From positions 1 through 5,568 of the forward strand of contig JANMWN010000303.1 of the NCBI GenBank assembly GCA_031394045.1: a DNA stretch of 5,568 nt, read 5' to 3'. The notes under the pieces were generated by a model, which did no database searches, was not told where the DNA came from, and saw only the letters and a list, made by a program, of their open reading frames with translations. The stretch comes from JANYIP01 sp031394045 (lineage in GTDB: Bacteria > Actinomycetota > Actinomycetes > Prado026). This document shows positions 1-5,402 of the stretch, in pieces. The stretch's first letter is position 1; each line of letters begins with the position of its first letter. Both the position numbers and the translations under genes were made by a program.

Positions 1-16
1 AGAAGAGATCCCATGA

Positions 17-36
17 CGGCACAAACCCTGGTGCCG
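17..36. promoter_or_regulatory. Candidate operator dyad upstream of the MMPL transporter gene
   Basis: CGGCAC at 17-22 and its exact reverse complement GTGCCG at 31-36 are separated by 8 bases, giving a 20-bp two-fold symmetric site. Its right edge is 78 bases before the transporter start. Size and symmetry fit a dimeric repressor such as a TetR-family protein, which often controls MMPL/RND transporters, but no regulator gene is visible in the window. A chance dyad is quite possible in GC-rich DNA. I found no convincing -35/-10 pair between the dyad and the gene; CAGACT at 55-60 is the only -10-like hexamer and has no good partner. Confidence 0.3.
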
Positions 37-114
37 GTTGTCGCACGGGTAGGCCAGACTGTCCGCTGACCCGGGGACCCCTCGCCCCGACACGCCTCTG
101 ATCAGGGAGCCCGC

Positions 115-2292
115 ATGACCAGGCTGGCCGCGTTCGTCCTCCATCATCGTCGCTGGGTGATGCTCTTCTGGGCCCTGATGTTCGTCGTAGGGGTCTTCGC
201 CTCGGGCAAGGCGACCGACCGGCTCACCGTCGACTTCTCGTTGCCCGGCCAGCCCGGCTACGAGACCTCGACCAAGATCCTGGCCGAGTACGGCAACGGC
301 GCCGGATACCAGCCCTACATCCCGGTGGTCACCGTTCCCGCGGGCACCACGGTTGCGGAGCAGCAGGACAAGATCTCGGCGGTCTTCGCCGAGGTGCAGA
401 AGTCCACGCCCGGGCTGCGCATGGTCGACTACGCAGTGACGAAGGACCAGGTGTTCCTGACCAAGGACAACCGCACCACCTACGCCCTCGTCTATGCCCC
501 GCCGCCGGTCGGGGGGTTCGCGGCGGTCACGCCGGACAAGGCGATCCAGCCGGTCCTAGACAAAGCCACCACGAGCACCGGCTTCGTGTGGAAGCTGACC
601 GGGTACGACATCCTGGCGCGCGGCACCGGCGGCAGCGATACGGGCCCGAGCGTGCTGTTCGAGACCGCGTTGGGTGGTCTCGGTGCGCTGGCGGTGCTGT
701 TGTTCGTGTTCGCGTCGTTCCTCGCGCTGGTGCCCTTGCTCATCGCCGCGGTCTCGATCCTTTCCACGTTCACCGTCGTGCTGCTGCTCACGTACGTCAC
801 GGACATGAGCTTCATCGTTCAGTTCCTGATCGCGCTGGTGGGGCTCGGTGTCGCAGTCGACTACTCGCTGCTCTTCGTCACCCGATGGCGGGAGGAACGC
901 GACCACGGGCATACCAACGACGAGGCCGTGACGATCGCCATGACCACGGCTGGACATGCGGTGGTGTCCAGCGCGGGCACAGTGGCCATCAGCCTGATCG
1001 CGCTGCTGGTGCTCCCGGTGCCGTTCCTTCGCAGCATGGGGCTGGGCGGCATGCTCATCCCGGTGGTGAGCACGATCGTGGTGCTCACGCTCCTGCCGGC
1101 GCTGCTCGGTGGGATCGGCCCGCGGGTCGACTGGCCGAAGATCAGGCACGAGAACAACGCGTCCCGCGCGTGGTCCGGCTGGGCCGCCATGATCGTCCGA
1201 CGCAGGTGGTGGGCCGCAGGCGTCGCGGTGGTCCTGCTGGCGCTGTTGGTCGCGCCTGTCTTCGGCCTCAAGATCGGGCAGGCGCAGACGGACTCGCTGG
1301 CCAGCTCCGGCCCCGCCCACGAGGCGCTGCAGACGCTGCGCGTAGGGGGCGTACCCAGCGGTGTCGTGTCTCCGCTGGAGATCCTGGTCCACACCAATGA
1401 CGCGGCCGGTGCGGCAGGCGCGATCGTCAAGGCGTCCCAAGGAGTTACCGGGGTCAGCGCTGCCTTCGCTCCCGACAACGACCAGTGGCGTAGGACAGGC
1501 AGCGCCCTGGTGGCAGTCATCCCGACCAACGAGACCGTCGACAGTCAGAACGCCCAGGTGGTCAACCGCGTCAGCGACGCCGTCTCGGGCCTCCCCGGCT
1601 ATGTAGGCGTCTCCGGCGCCGGTGCGATAGTGCTCGACTACATCAACGCGGTCTACGGCAACTTCCCGCTGGTGCTCGCGCTCATCGCGCTGGTCACGTT
1701 CGTCCTGCTGGCACGGGCGTTCCGGTCACTCGTGCTGGCCTTGAAGGCTGTGCTGCTCAACATCGTCTCGGTCGCGGCGACGTTCGGCGCGACGACGTGG
1801 TTCTGGCAGGAGGGGCACGGCTCGCAGGCGATCTTCGGGATCTCCGCGACCGGGGCCATCACGTTCTGGCTCCCGGTGCTGATCTTCGCCTTCCTGTTCG
1901 GCCTGTCGATGGACTACGAGGTCTTCATCCTGACCCGGATGCGCGAGGAGTACGACAAGACCGGAAGCACGCCACAGGCCGTCGTCGAGGGACTGGGCCG
2001 TACCGGCCGGCTCGTCACGTGCGCCGCGCTGATCCTGTTCCTCGCGTTCATGGCCCTGACGTCCTCACCGGGCACGGACATCAAGGTGTTCGCGACAGCG
2101 CTGGGGATCGGGATCCTGCTCGACGCCACGATCGTGCGAGCCCTGCTCGTCCCGGCGCTGGTGTCGCTGTTCGGCCGCTGGAACTGGTGGCTGCCGGTGC
2201 CGGCCGCCCGGATCCTGCGCGTGGAGCCGCACGATGCGGTCGTCGAGACGGCCGCAGTCGTCGCGCCGGCCGGGGCTCCGGCGCCGGCCTAG
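115..2292 (+). CDS. MMPL family (RND superfamily) membrane transporter
   Basis: The 725-residue product is a complete inner-membrane exporter of the MMPL type, expected to be driven by the proton gradient. The start is ATG at 115, with AGGGAG at 104-109 five bases upstream. The protein shows the duplicated RND layout: a membrane helix near residues 14-31, a first outer (porter) domain to about 180, five helices to about 340, a helix near 365-386, a second outer domain to about 515, then five helices to about 690, about 12 in all. Each half carries the proton-relay signature at matching positions: GLGVAVDYSLLF with D249-Y250 and GLSMDYEVFILT with D600-Y601, each followed by a basic R-x-R-E-E-type loop. 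These correspond to the Asp-Tyr pairs known from MmpL3. The C-terminal tail is short and rich in Ala and Pro, so there is no large cytosolic domain as in mycobacterial MmpL3. The substrate cannot be read from sequence; lipids, siderophores or drugs are all known for the family. No lipid or polyketide genes are adjacent. Confidence 0.93.
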   Translation: MTRLAAFVLHHRRWVMLFWALMFVVGVFASGKATDRLTVDFSLPGQPGYETSTKILAEYGNGAGYQPYIPVVTVPAGTTVAEQQDKISAVFAEVQKSTPGLRMVDYAVTKDQVFLTKDNRTTYALVYAPPPVGGFAAVTPDKAIQPVLDKATTSTGFVWKLTGYDILARGTGGSDTGPSVLFETALGGLGALAVLLFVFASFLALVPLLIAAVSILSTFTVVLLLTYVTDMSFIVQFLIALVGLGVAVDYSLLFVTRWREERDHGHTNDEAVTIAMTTAGHAVVSSAGTVAISLIALLVLPVPFLRSMGLGGMLIPVVSTIVVLTLLPALLGGIGPRVDWPKIRHENNASRAWSGWAAMIVRRRWWAAGVAVVLLALLVAPVFGLKIGQAQTDSLASSGPAHEALQTLRVGGVPSGVVSPLEILVHTNDAAGAAGAIVKASQGVTGVSAAFAPDNDQWRRTGSALVAVIPTNETVDSQNAQVVNRVSDAVSGLPGYVGVSGAGAIVLDYINAVYGNFPLVLALIALVTFVLLARAFRSLVLALKAVLLNIVSVAATFGATTWFWQEGHGSQAIFGISATGAITFWLPVLIFAFLFGLSMDYEVFILTRMREEYDKTGSTPQAVVEGLGRTGRLVTCAALILFLAFMALTSSPGTDIKVFATALGIGILLDATIVRALLVPALVSLFGRWNWWLPVPAARILRVEPHDAVVETAAVVAPAGAPAPA
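2263..2289. terminator. Candidate GC-rich hairpin at the convergent gene ends
   Basis: GCGCCGG at 2263-2269 pairs perfectly with CCGGCGC at 2278-2284 across an 8-base loop. An alternative stem pairs GGCCGG at 2268-2273 with CCGGCC at 2284-2289. Both lie in the last codons of the transporter gene (its Ala-Pro tail) and abut the shared stop codons. A symmetric hairpin here could slow polymerase from either direction. There is no T-tract, so it would be a non-canonical terminator; it may equally be a by-product of GCC/CCG/GGC codons. Confidence 0.3.
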
Positions 2293-2837
2293 ACGGGTGC
2301 GAGGGGGTGGTTTGGCGGAGGCGGCAGCTCGACCGTGATGGCGTCGCCGGGCCGCACCTCGCCCCCGGCGAGCACCACGGCCATGATCCCGGCCTTGCGC
2401 ACCAGGCCGCCTTGCTCGTCGCGTCCGAGCACGGCGGCCATCAGTCCAGGCTCGAAACGGTCGAGCTGCACGCACGGGTTTCGCAGCCCGGTCACCTCGA
2501 CCCGGGCGTTGGCGCCGAGGTGCAGCACGGTCCCGGTCGGGAGGGCAAGCAGGTCGATGCCTCGGGTCGTCACGTTCTCGCCGATGTCGCCCGCGGTCAC
2601 CTGGAAGCCGGCCGCCACGAGCTCGTCGTGCAACTCGGCGTGGACCAGGTGCACCTGTCGCAGGTTCGGCTGGCTGGGGTCCCGCGCCACCCGTGACAGA
2701 TGCTGCACCGTGACGCTCAGATGTGCGTCGCCCTCCACGCCGAGGCCCGCCAGCAGGCGGATGCAGTCGCGGTGGGCCTTGCTGAAGGAGTGTTCGGTTC
2801 CGCCGTGCACCGAGACGACCGAAGGACCTTCGCTCAT
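2289..2837 (-). CDS. MOSC domain-containing protein
   Basis: The 182-residue product is a stand-alone MOSC (molybdenum cofactor sulfurase C-terminal) domain, a fold thought to bind and carry activated sulfur or the molybdenum cofactor. Family signatures appear in order: GVEGDAH (33-39), VQH (44-46), NLRQVHLV (58-65), GDIGENVTTRGIDLL (83-97), then VTGLRNPC with the conserved cysteine C122, and near the end AGIMAVVLAGGEVRPGD (149-165). The length is normal for the small YiiM-like stand-alone members. The ATG at 2837 is chosen because family similarity begins just after it, whereas the in-frame extension up to 3023 is Arg/Ala-rich and overlaps the gene upstream. The start overlaps the stop of the membrane-protein gene by four bases (ATGA), and only a weak GGGCGG precedes it, which suggests translational coupling. 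Its TAG stop shares CTAG with the stop of the convergent transporter gene. The partner or substrate is unknown, and no molybdenum cofactor genes are nearby. Confidence 0.92.
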   Translation of the reverse strand: MSEGPSVVSVHGGTEHSFSKAHRDCIRLLAGLGVEGDAHLSVTVQHLSRVARDPSQPNLRQVHLVHAELHDELVAAGFQVTAGDIGENVTTRGIDLLALPTGTVLHLGANARVEVTGLRNPCVQLDRFEPGLMAAVLGRDEQGGLVRKAGIMAVVLAGGEVRPGDAITVELPPPPNHPLAPV

Positions 2838-3463
2838 CCGCCCGGCCACGGCGTCGAGGTGATGACCTGGACGCCGACCGACAGCACTCTGGCCGGACCG
2901 AGCGTCGACAGCGGGTACGCGCCCGCCACCGGCCCTGTGGTCTTGCCCTTGAGCTGCAGCCTCGCGTACACGTGCACCTGCTGCCCGGTCTGGCCGGGCA
3001 CGTCGTACCCGCCGAGGTCGCACAGATCGGCGGCTCGAACCGGCGCGTACGCCAAGGTGCCGCAGCCGATCTGGCGCTCGAGGTCTCCGACCGGGCTGCC
3101 GAGGCCGGAGGTCGAGGCCCAGGCGTCAGCGGCCGAGACCAGGGCTGCGGTCGTCATGCCCCCAGCGGGAAGGTACGTGCGAGCGGCGCTGGCGCAGTAC
3201 TGCTGCTCGCAGTCGACCATCGCCAAGGTGTCTGTGCCTTGCCTGATGAGCCCGGAGATCACCGGGTCCAAGGTAGTCAGCCGGGTGGCGGAGCTGGCCC
3301 GGAGCGTCGCCGGGTCGACCGAGTGGTCGAGCACGTGCCGGATGACCAGGACGCCGCTCACGACCAAGGTGATCGCCGCGACGACGAACACGGCGATGGC
3401 CAGCCGCTTCACCCAGGACATCGGCCGGTCGGCCGGGTCGCGGGGCGGCCCGGTCTGGCCCAC
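2834..3463 (-). CDS. Single-pass membrane protein with four-cysteine extracytoplasmic domain, function unknown
   Basis: I do not recognise this 209-residue protein. From the GTG at 3463 it has a short cytosolic tail (Pro/Arg/Asp-rich, about 1-19), one hydrophobic segment near 20-42 (LAIAVFVVAAITLVVSGVLV) preceded by K/R, and an outer domain of about 165 residues. That domain carries four cysteines, C85, C90, C134 and C148, enough for two disulfides. It starts with a helix-like stretch (TTLDPVISGLIRQGTD) and ends with a beta-rich stretch (QQVHVYARLQLKG). The GTG is preferred because GGGGAGG lies 11 bases before it (3475-3481) and a good promoter sits just beyond that. The alternative ATG at 3421 has no ribosome site but would keep the whole membrane segment. 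Frame extension to 3709 gives Pro/Arg-rich low-complexity sequence and is rejected. The layout resembles small anchored proteins of the Mce-associated or sortase-accessory kind, but nothing specific supports either. The gene is first in an operon with the MOSC gene. Confidence 0.75.
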   Translation of the reverse strand: MGQTGPPRDPADRPMSWVKRLAIAVFVVAAITLVVSGVLVIRHVLDHSVDPATLRASSATRLTTLDPVISGLIRQGTDTLAMVDCEQQYCASAARTYLPAGGMTTAALVSAADAWASTSGLGSPVGDLERQIGCGTLAYAPVRAADLCDLGGYDVPGQTGQQVHVYARLQLKGKTTGPVAGAYPLSTLGPARVLSVGVQVITSTPWPGG

Positions 3464-3474
3464 GGTCAGCTCTG

Positions 3475-3481
3475 CCTCCCC
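3475..3481 (-). promoter_or_regulatory. Ribosome binding site that selects the GTG start at 3463
   Basis: Read on the minus strand this is GGGGAGG, a near-perfect Shine-Dalgarno core. It lies 11 bases before the GTG at 3463, slightly long but acceptable. The ATG at 3421 has only GC-rich sequence without an AGGAG-like core in front of it. This is the main reason for calling the longer protein. Confidence 0.6.
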
Positions 3482-3499
3482 GGCGTCCAGCACCGTCTC

Positions 3500-3528
3500 A
3501 GCATGGGTTTGACCTTGGTGGGTGTCAA
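3500..3528 (-). promoter_or_regulatory. Promoter for the membrane protein-MOSC operon
   Basis: On the minus strand a consensus -35, TTGACA, lies at 3528-3523. After exactly 17 bases comes CATGCT at 3505-3500, which keeps A at position 2 and T at positions 3 and 6 of the -10 consensus. Transcription would begin near 3493, leaving a leader of about 30 bases that contains the GGGGAGG site. This is a housekeeping-sigma arrangement and the best promoter match in the window apart from the one before the TipAS-like gene. Confidence 0.6.
3509..3528. promoter_or_regulatory. Candidate operator in the divergent intergenic region
   Basis: TTGAC at 3509-3513 and its exact reverse complement GTCAA at 3524-3528 are separated by 10 bases. 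The right arm is part of the minus-strand -35 hexamer, so a dimeric protein bound here would cover the promoter of the membrane protein-MOSC operon and could also affect the divergent plus-strand gene. The arms are only 5 bp, so chance is a real alternative. Confidence 0.25.
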
Positions 3529-3588
3529 TCGGTCCGAGCCGCCGATCTGCGAGGTGACACCGGTCGAGGCGCCGGGCAGGATCAGGGG

Positions 3589-4011
3589 ATGCTCGTCGTC
3601 TTCGGTGGACTCGCGGATTCGGGTCGCGCGGCCCTCGCGCAGGCGGTGGCCGAGGAGGCCGCGGCTGCCTTCCTGCGGGTGGCCGACGCTCCGGCGGCGA
3701 CGGTGGCATTGGGACTTCGGTCGATCAGCGGCACCGTCGTGGTGGATGTCGGCCTGGCCCCTCCGGACGTACGAGCAGCCTGGGGCGAGCTCGCCGTCCG
3801 CTCGGCTGCGCCGATCCTGCTGGTGGCCGTCACACGATCTCCCGGCGGCGAGCCGTGGGCGGAGTCGCACCTGACCATCGACAACGTCGGCCCCCAGCGA
3901 CGTCAGGTCAAGCGCGTCCTCAACGCGATGAACGCCCTGGCCGCCCTGGCGGTCCCGCCTTCGTACGGCCCGGACGAAGGCCCGGGCCGAACAACTGGCG
4001 CTTCCCCTTAG
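3589..4011 (+). CDS. Degenerate P-loop kinase/ATPase-like protein, probably without nucleotide-binding activity
   Basis: The 140-residue protein begins with beta-strand MLVVFGG and then GLADSGRA at 7-14. This sits where small AAA/zeta-toxin-like P-loop kinases have GLPGTGKT/S. The Walker A spacing (G-x4-G) is kept, but the essential Lys is Arg (R13) and the following Ser/Thr is Ala (A14). Other family landmarks remain recognisable: FLRVADA (28-34, normally LRVD), GTVVVDVGLAPPDVRAAW (48-65, normally a G-x-TVVxD strand leading to a conserved W), PILLVAV (75-81), and EPW..SHLTID (88-98). The segment between the last two, where active members carry the arginine-rich lid, is missing, making it shorter than the roughly 170-180 residues I expect. 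The frame is intact, so it is an inactivated homologue rather than an obvious pseudogene. The C-terminus (124-140) is Gly/Pro-rich and probably disordered. The ATG at 3589 is the first start fitting the family; AGG at 3578-3580 is a modest ribosome site. No good plus-strand promoter is visible. Confidence 0.7.
   Translation: MLVVFGGLADSGRAALAQAVAEEAAAAFLRVADAPAATVALGLRSISGTVVVDVGLAPPDVRAAWGELAVRSAAPILLVAVTRSPGGEPWAESHLTIDNVGPQRRQVKRVLNAMNALAALAVPPSYGPDEGPGRTTGASP
3966..3989 (+). terminator. Strong hairpin near the 3' end of the P-loop-like gene
   Basis: CGGCCCGG at 3966-3973 pairs perfectly with CCGGGCCG at 3982-3989 around an 8-base loop. It is entirely G-C paired and lies about 20 bases before the stop codon at 4009-4011. 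No T-run follows. It could act as a U-less terminator or 3' stabiliser, or simply reflect Gly/Pro codons in the disordered tail. Confidence 0.3.
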
Positions 4012-4023
4012 CCGGCCCCGAGG

Positions 4024-4052
4024 TCGACGTCAGCGCCGGGCTCGGGCAGACT
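4024..4052 (+). promoter_or_regulatory. Weak candidate promoter for the VOC gene
   Basis: TCGACG (4024-4029) matches four of six -35 positions. After 17 bases, CAGACT (4047-4052) matches three of six -10 positions, including A2 and T6. Transcription would begin near 4059, inside the GAGCA repeat. Read-through from the upstream gene is the alternative. Confidence 0.25.
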
Positions 4053-4054
4053 GC

Positions 4055-4079
4055 GAGCAGAGCAGAGCAGAGCAGAGCG
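4055..4079 (+). repeat. Pentanucleotide tandem repeat (GAGCA)4 GAGCG
   Basis: Four perfect copies of GAGCA and a fifth with one mismatch (GAGCG) run from 4055 to 4079, ending 36 bases before the VOC start codon. The tract lies in the 104-base gap between two same-strand genes, so copy-number change would not shift a reading frame. It would alter the leader or the spacing from any upstream promoter. Its purine-rich, A-containing composition stands out from the GC-rich surroundings. Confidence 0.9.
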
Positions 4080-4115
4080 AGGCCCCTCGACGAACCCGAG
4101 CCAGCAGGAGTGCCG

Positions 4116-4637
4116 ATGTCACCGGTGACCGATCAGCAGCGGCAGGAGATCGACGCGCACCGGGCGGTTCTCAGGGACAAGTACCTCAAGCCTGCGAGCG
4201 AGCGTGCGCCCTCCAACGGACGCGGCATCCACCACGCGGCGCTGATCTGCCGTGACGTCGAGCGAACCATCGACTTCTACCAGGGGCTGCTCGGCTTCCC
4301 CCTGGTCGAGCTGGTCGAGAACCGTGACTACGCCGGCTCGACGCACTTCTTCTTCGACCTGGGGAACTCCACGCTGCTGGGCTTCTTCGACTTCCCCGAG
4401 CTCGGGCTCAAGCCGGGTGTCGAGGCCATCGGCACGGTGCAGCACATCGCAATCTCGGTCACGCCCGAGCACCACGCCGAGCTGCGCAAGAAGCTCGACG
4501 ACGCCGGCATCCCCTATGGCGGCCCGGAGCAGGGGATCCCGGAGTCGATGTACTTCCGCGACCCCGACGGCATCCAGATCGAGCTGCTCCGCGATGAGCT
4601 GATGCTGTTCGGCGGCCGCCGCCTCGACGAGGACTAG
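4116..4637 (+). CDS. VOC family protein (glyoxalase/extradiol dioxygenase fold)
   Basis: The 173-residue product is a vicinal oxygen chelate protein, a metal-dependent fold used by glyoxalase I, extradiol dioxygenases and fosfomycin-resistance enzymes. An N-terminal helix-rich extension (1-36) precedes two beta-alpha-beta-beta-beta modules. The first begins GIHHAALICRDVERTIDFYQGLLGF (37-61) and the second GTVQHIAISV (106-115), ending YFRDPDGIQIELL (146-158). H40 (or H39), H110 and E156 occupy the usual metal-ligand strands, giving a His-His-Glu triad. The position where glyoxalase I has its extra Glu/Gln, at the end of module one (LLGFF, 87-91), carries no acidic residue, so a dioxygenase- or FosA-like metal site fits better than classic glyoxalase I. 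The substrate is unknown. The start is ATG at 4116, with AGGAG at 4106-4110 five bases upstream; frame extension to 3855 would overlap the previous gene and lacks family resemblance. The neighbours give no pathway clue. Confidence 0.9.
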   Translation: MSPVTDQQRQEIDAHRAVLRDKYLKPASERAPSNGRGIHHAALICRDVERTIDFYQGLLGFPLVELVENRDYAGSTHFFFDLGNSTLLGFFDFPELGLKPGVEAIGTVQHIAISVTPEHHAELRKKLDDAGIPYGGPEQGIPESMYFRDPDGIQIELLRDELMLFGGRRLDED

Positions 4638-4692
4638 GCGAGGACCGCGTTCGACGTGTGGCCCGAGGGGACGTAGGGGCCTGCTCAAGTCC

Positions 4693-4722
4693 TCGGCACG
4701 CTCGGCCGATGTCTCCCATGAT
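4693..4722 (+). promoter_or_regulatory. Candidate promoter for the TasA-like gene
   Basis: TCGGCA (4693-4698) matches four of six -35 positions. After 18 bases, CATGAT (4717-4722) matches four of six -10 positions, including A2 and T6. The predicted start near 4729 gives a leader of about 41 bases. The 132-base gap after the VOC gene is long enough for an independent promoter, and no clear terminator is seen in it. Confidence 0.3.
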
Positions 4723-4769
4723 TGGGGACCTGTCGGATCAAGCACCACGTGTCTGGGGCAGACGTACTC

Positions 4770-5399
4770 ATGGCTGACCAAGCGACCAAGCGCCGCCGCC
4801 GTCGGGCGCTTCGTGGCGCTGCCCCGCTCGTGGGTCTGCTGGCCGCAGGCCCGCTCGTCTGGCAGGGCAGCTACGCGGCCTTCTCGGCGACCACCCAGAA
4901 CAACACCGACGCATGGACGTCCGGCTCGTTGGCGCTGACGAACAACGGCGGCACCGCGGTGTACGCGGCCACCACGACGGCGACCTTCAACGAGCTCGCG
5001 CTCAAGCCCGGCAGCACCGGCACCAAGTGCATCACGGTCAAGAGCACAGGTACCGCGGCCGGGTCGCTCCGGTTCTACCGCAGCGCCCTGGCCGACTCGG
5101 CCCCGTCGCTCGGTGCGCAGATCCAGGTCACCATCGACGCGGCTCCGGTCGCTGCTGACGTCCTGGTCGGCTGCGCCGGCTTCCCCGCGGTCGGCCTGAC
5201 CAGCGTCACTGCCGGTACGGCACTGACCGGCCTGGCCACCACGTACGCGGCCGCGACCGGACCAGTTGCCGTCGCCGCGGGCACCCAGCTGGTCGCCTAC
5301 CGGATCGCCTGGACCTTCGCGACCACCGGCACGACCGCCGGTGACAACGCGCTGCAGACCAAGACCGTCACGGCCGGCTTCACCTGGGAGATCCAGTAG
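4770..5399 (+). CDS. Secreted TasA/camelysin (CalY)-like surface protein
   Basis: The 209-residue protein starts with a very basic n-region (K7-R12, R15), then a hydrophobic core (about 17-31) and GSYAAF (33-38). This matches the GTWAAF motif where B. subtilis TasA is processed by the dedicated signal peptidase SipW, so cleavage is likely around A36/A37. The mature start continues the TasA pattern: a DAWTSGSLALTNN block resembling ATFASGTLDLS, then a short strand, LKPG (78-81) and a K-C-ITV-STG strand like the LKPGD...F.N.GS stretch of TasA. The family forms extracellular fibres or surface proteins with a jelly-roll fold. The mature part is rich in Ala and Thr and has two cysteines, C87 and C135, absent from TasA as I recall it, which may form a disulfide. 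ATG 4770 is preferred because it gives a normal signal peptide; the ribosome site is weak (GGGG at 4755-4758). In-frame TTG 4722 and GTG 4749 would only lengthen the n-region. No sipW gene is in the window. The RRALR stretch makes Tat export a minor alternative. Confidence 0.8.
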   Translation: MADQATKRRRRRALRGAAPLVGLLAAGPLVWQGSYAAFSATTQNNTDAWTSGSLALTNNGGTAVYAATTTATFNELALKPGSTGTKCITVKSTGTAAGSLRFYRSALADSAPSLGAQIQVTIDAAPVAADVLVGCAGFPAVGLTSVTAGTALTGLATTYAAATGPVAVAAGTQLVAYRIAWTFATTGTTAGDNALQTKTVTAGFTWEIQ

Positions 5400-5402
5400 G
5401 GC

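Noticed and set aside
1..14. A minus-strand ATG at 14 that could start a divergent regulator gene
   Set aside because: Fewer than five codons are in the window and the only ribosome-site-like AGGG is 11 bases away, so it cannot be supported.
1..69. An open frame ending TGA at 67-69 that might be the tail of an upstream gene or an 18-codon leader peptide from ATG 13
   Set aside because: Only about 22 codons are visible with no recognisable motif and no good ribosome site before ATG 13. It remains possible and would be settled by the sequence to the left.
556..1440. Long overlapping frames within the MMPL gene on both strands (for example 556-1440 minus and 588-1400 plus)
   Set aside because: They encode His/Arg/Asp-rich low-complexity sequence and lie wholly inside a transporter with intact motifs at D249 and D600.
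1797..2696. A 299-codon plus-strand frame bridging the end of the MMPL gene and the MOSC gene
   Set aside because: It is out of frame with the transporter and antisense to MOSC; its product is Arg/Gly/Asp-rich without any family motif.
2700..3512. A 270-codon plus-strand frame opposite the membrane-protein and MOSC genes
   Set aside because: Its product has no membrane or domain signature, while the minus-strand frames give a clear MOSC domain and a clean membrane anchor with matching promoter and ribosome site.
3855..4115. N-terminal extension of the VOC protein to an upstream in-frame start
   Set aside because: The extension overlaps the P-loop-like gene, runs through the GAGCA repeat and is Pro/Arg/Gly-rich, whereas ATG 4116 has AGGAG at ideal spacing.
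4663..4696. Possible hairpin after the VOC gene (CCGAGG at 4663-4668 with CCTCGG at 4691-4696)
   Set aside because: The loop is 22 bases, a competing pairing exists (4667-4672 with 4689-4694) and no T-tract follows, so I do not call a terminator.
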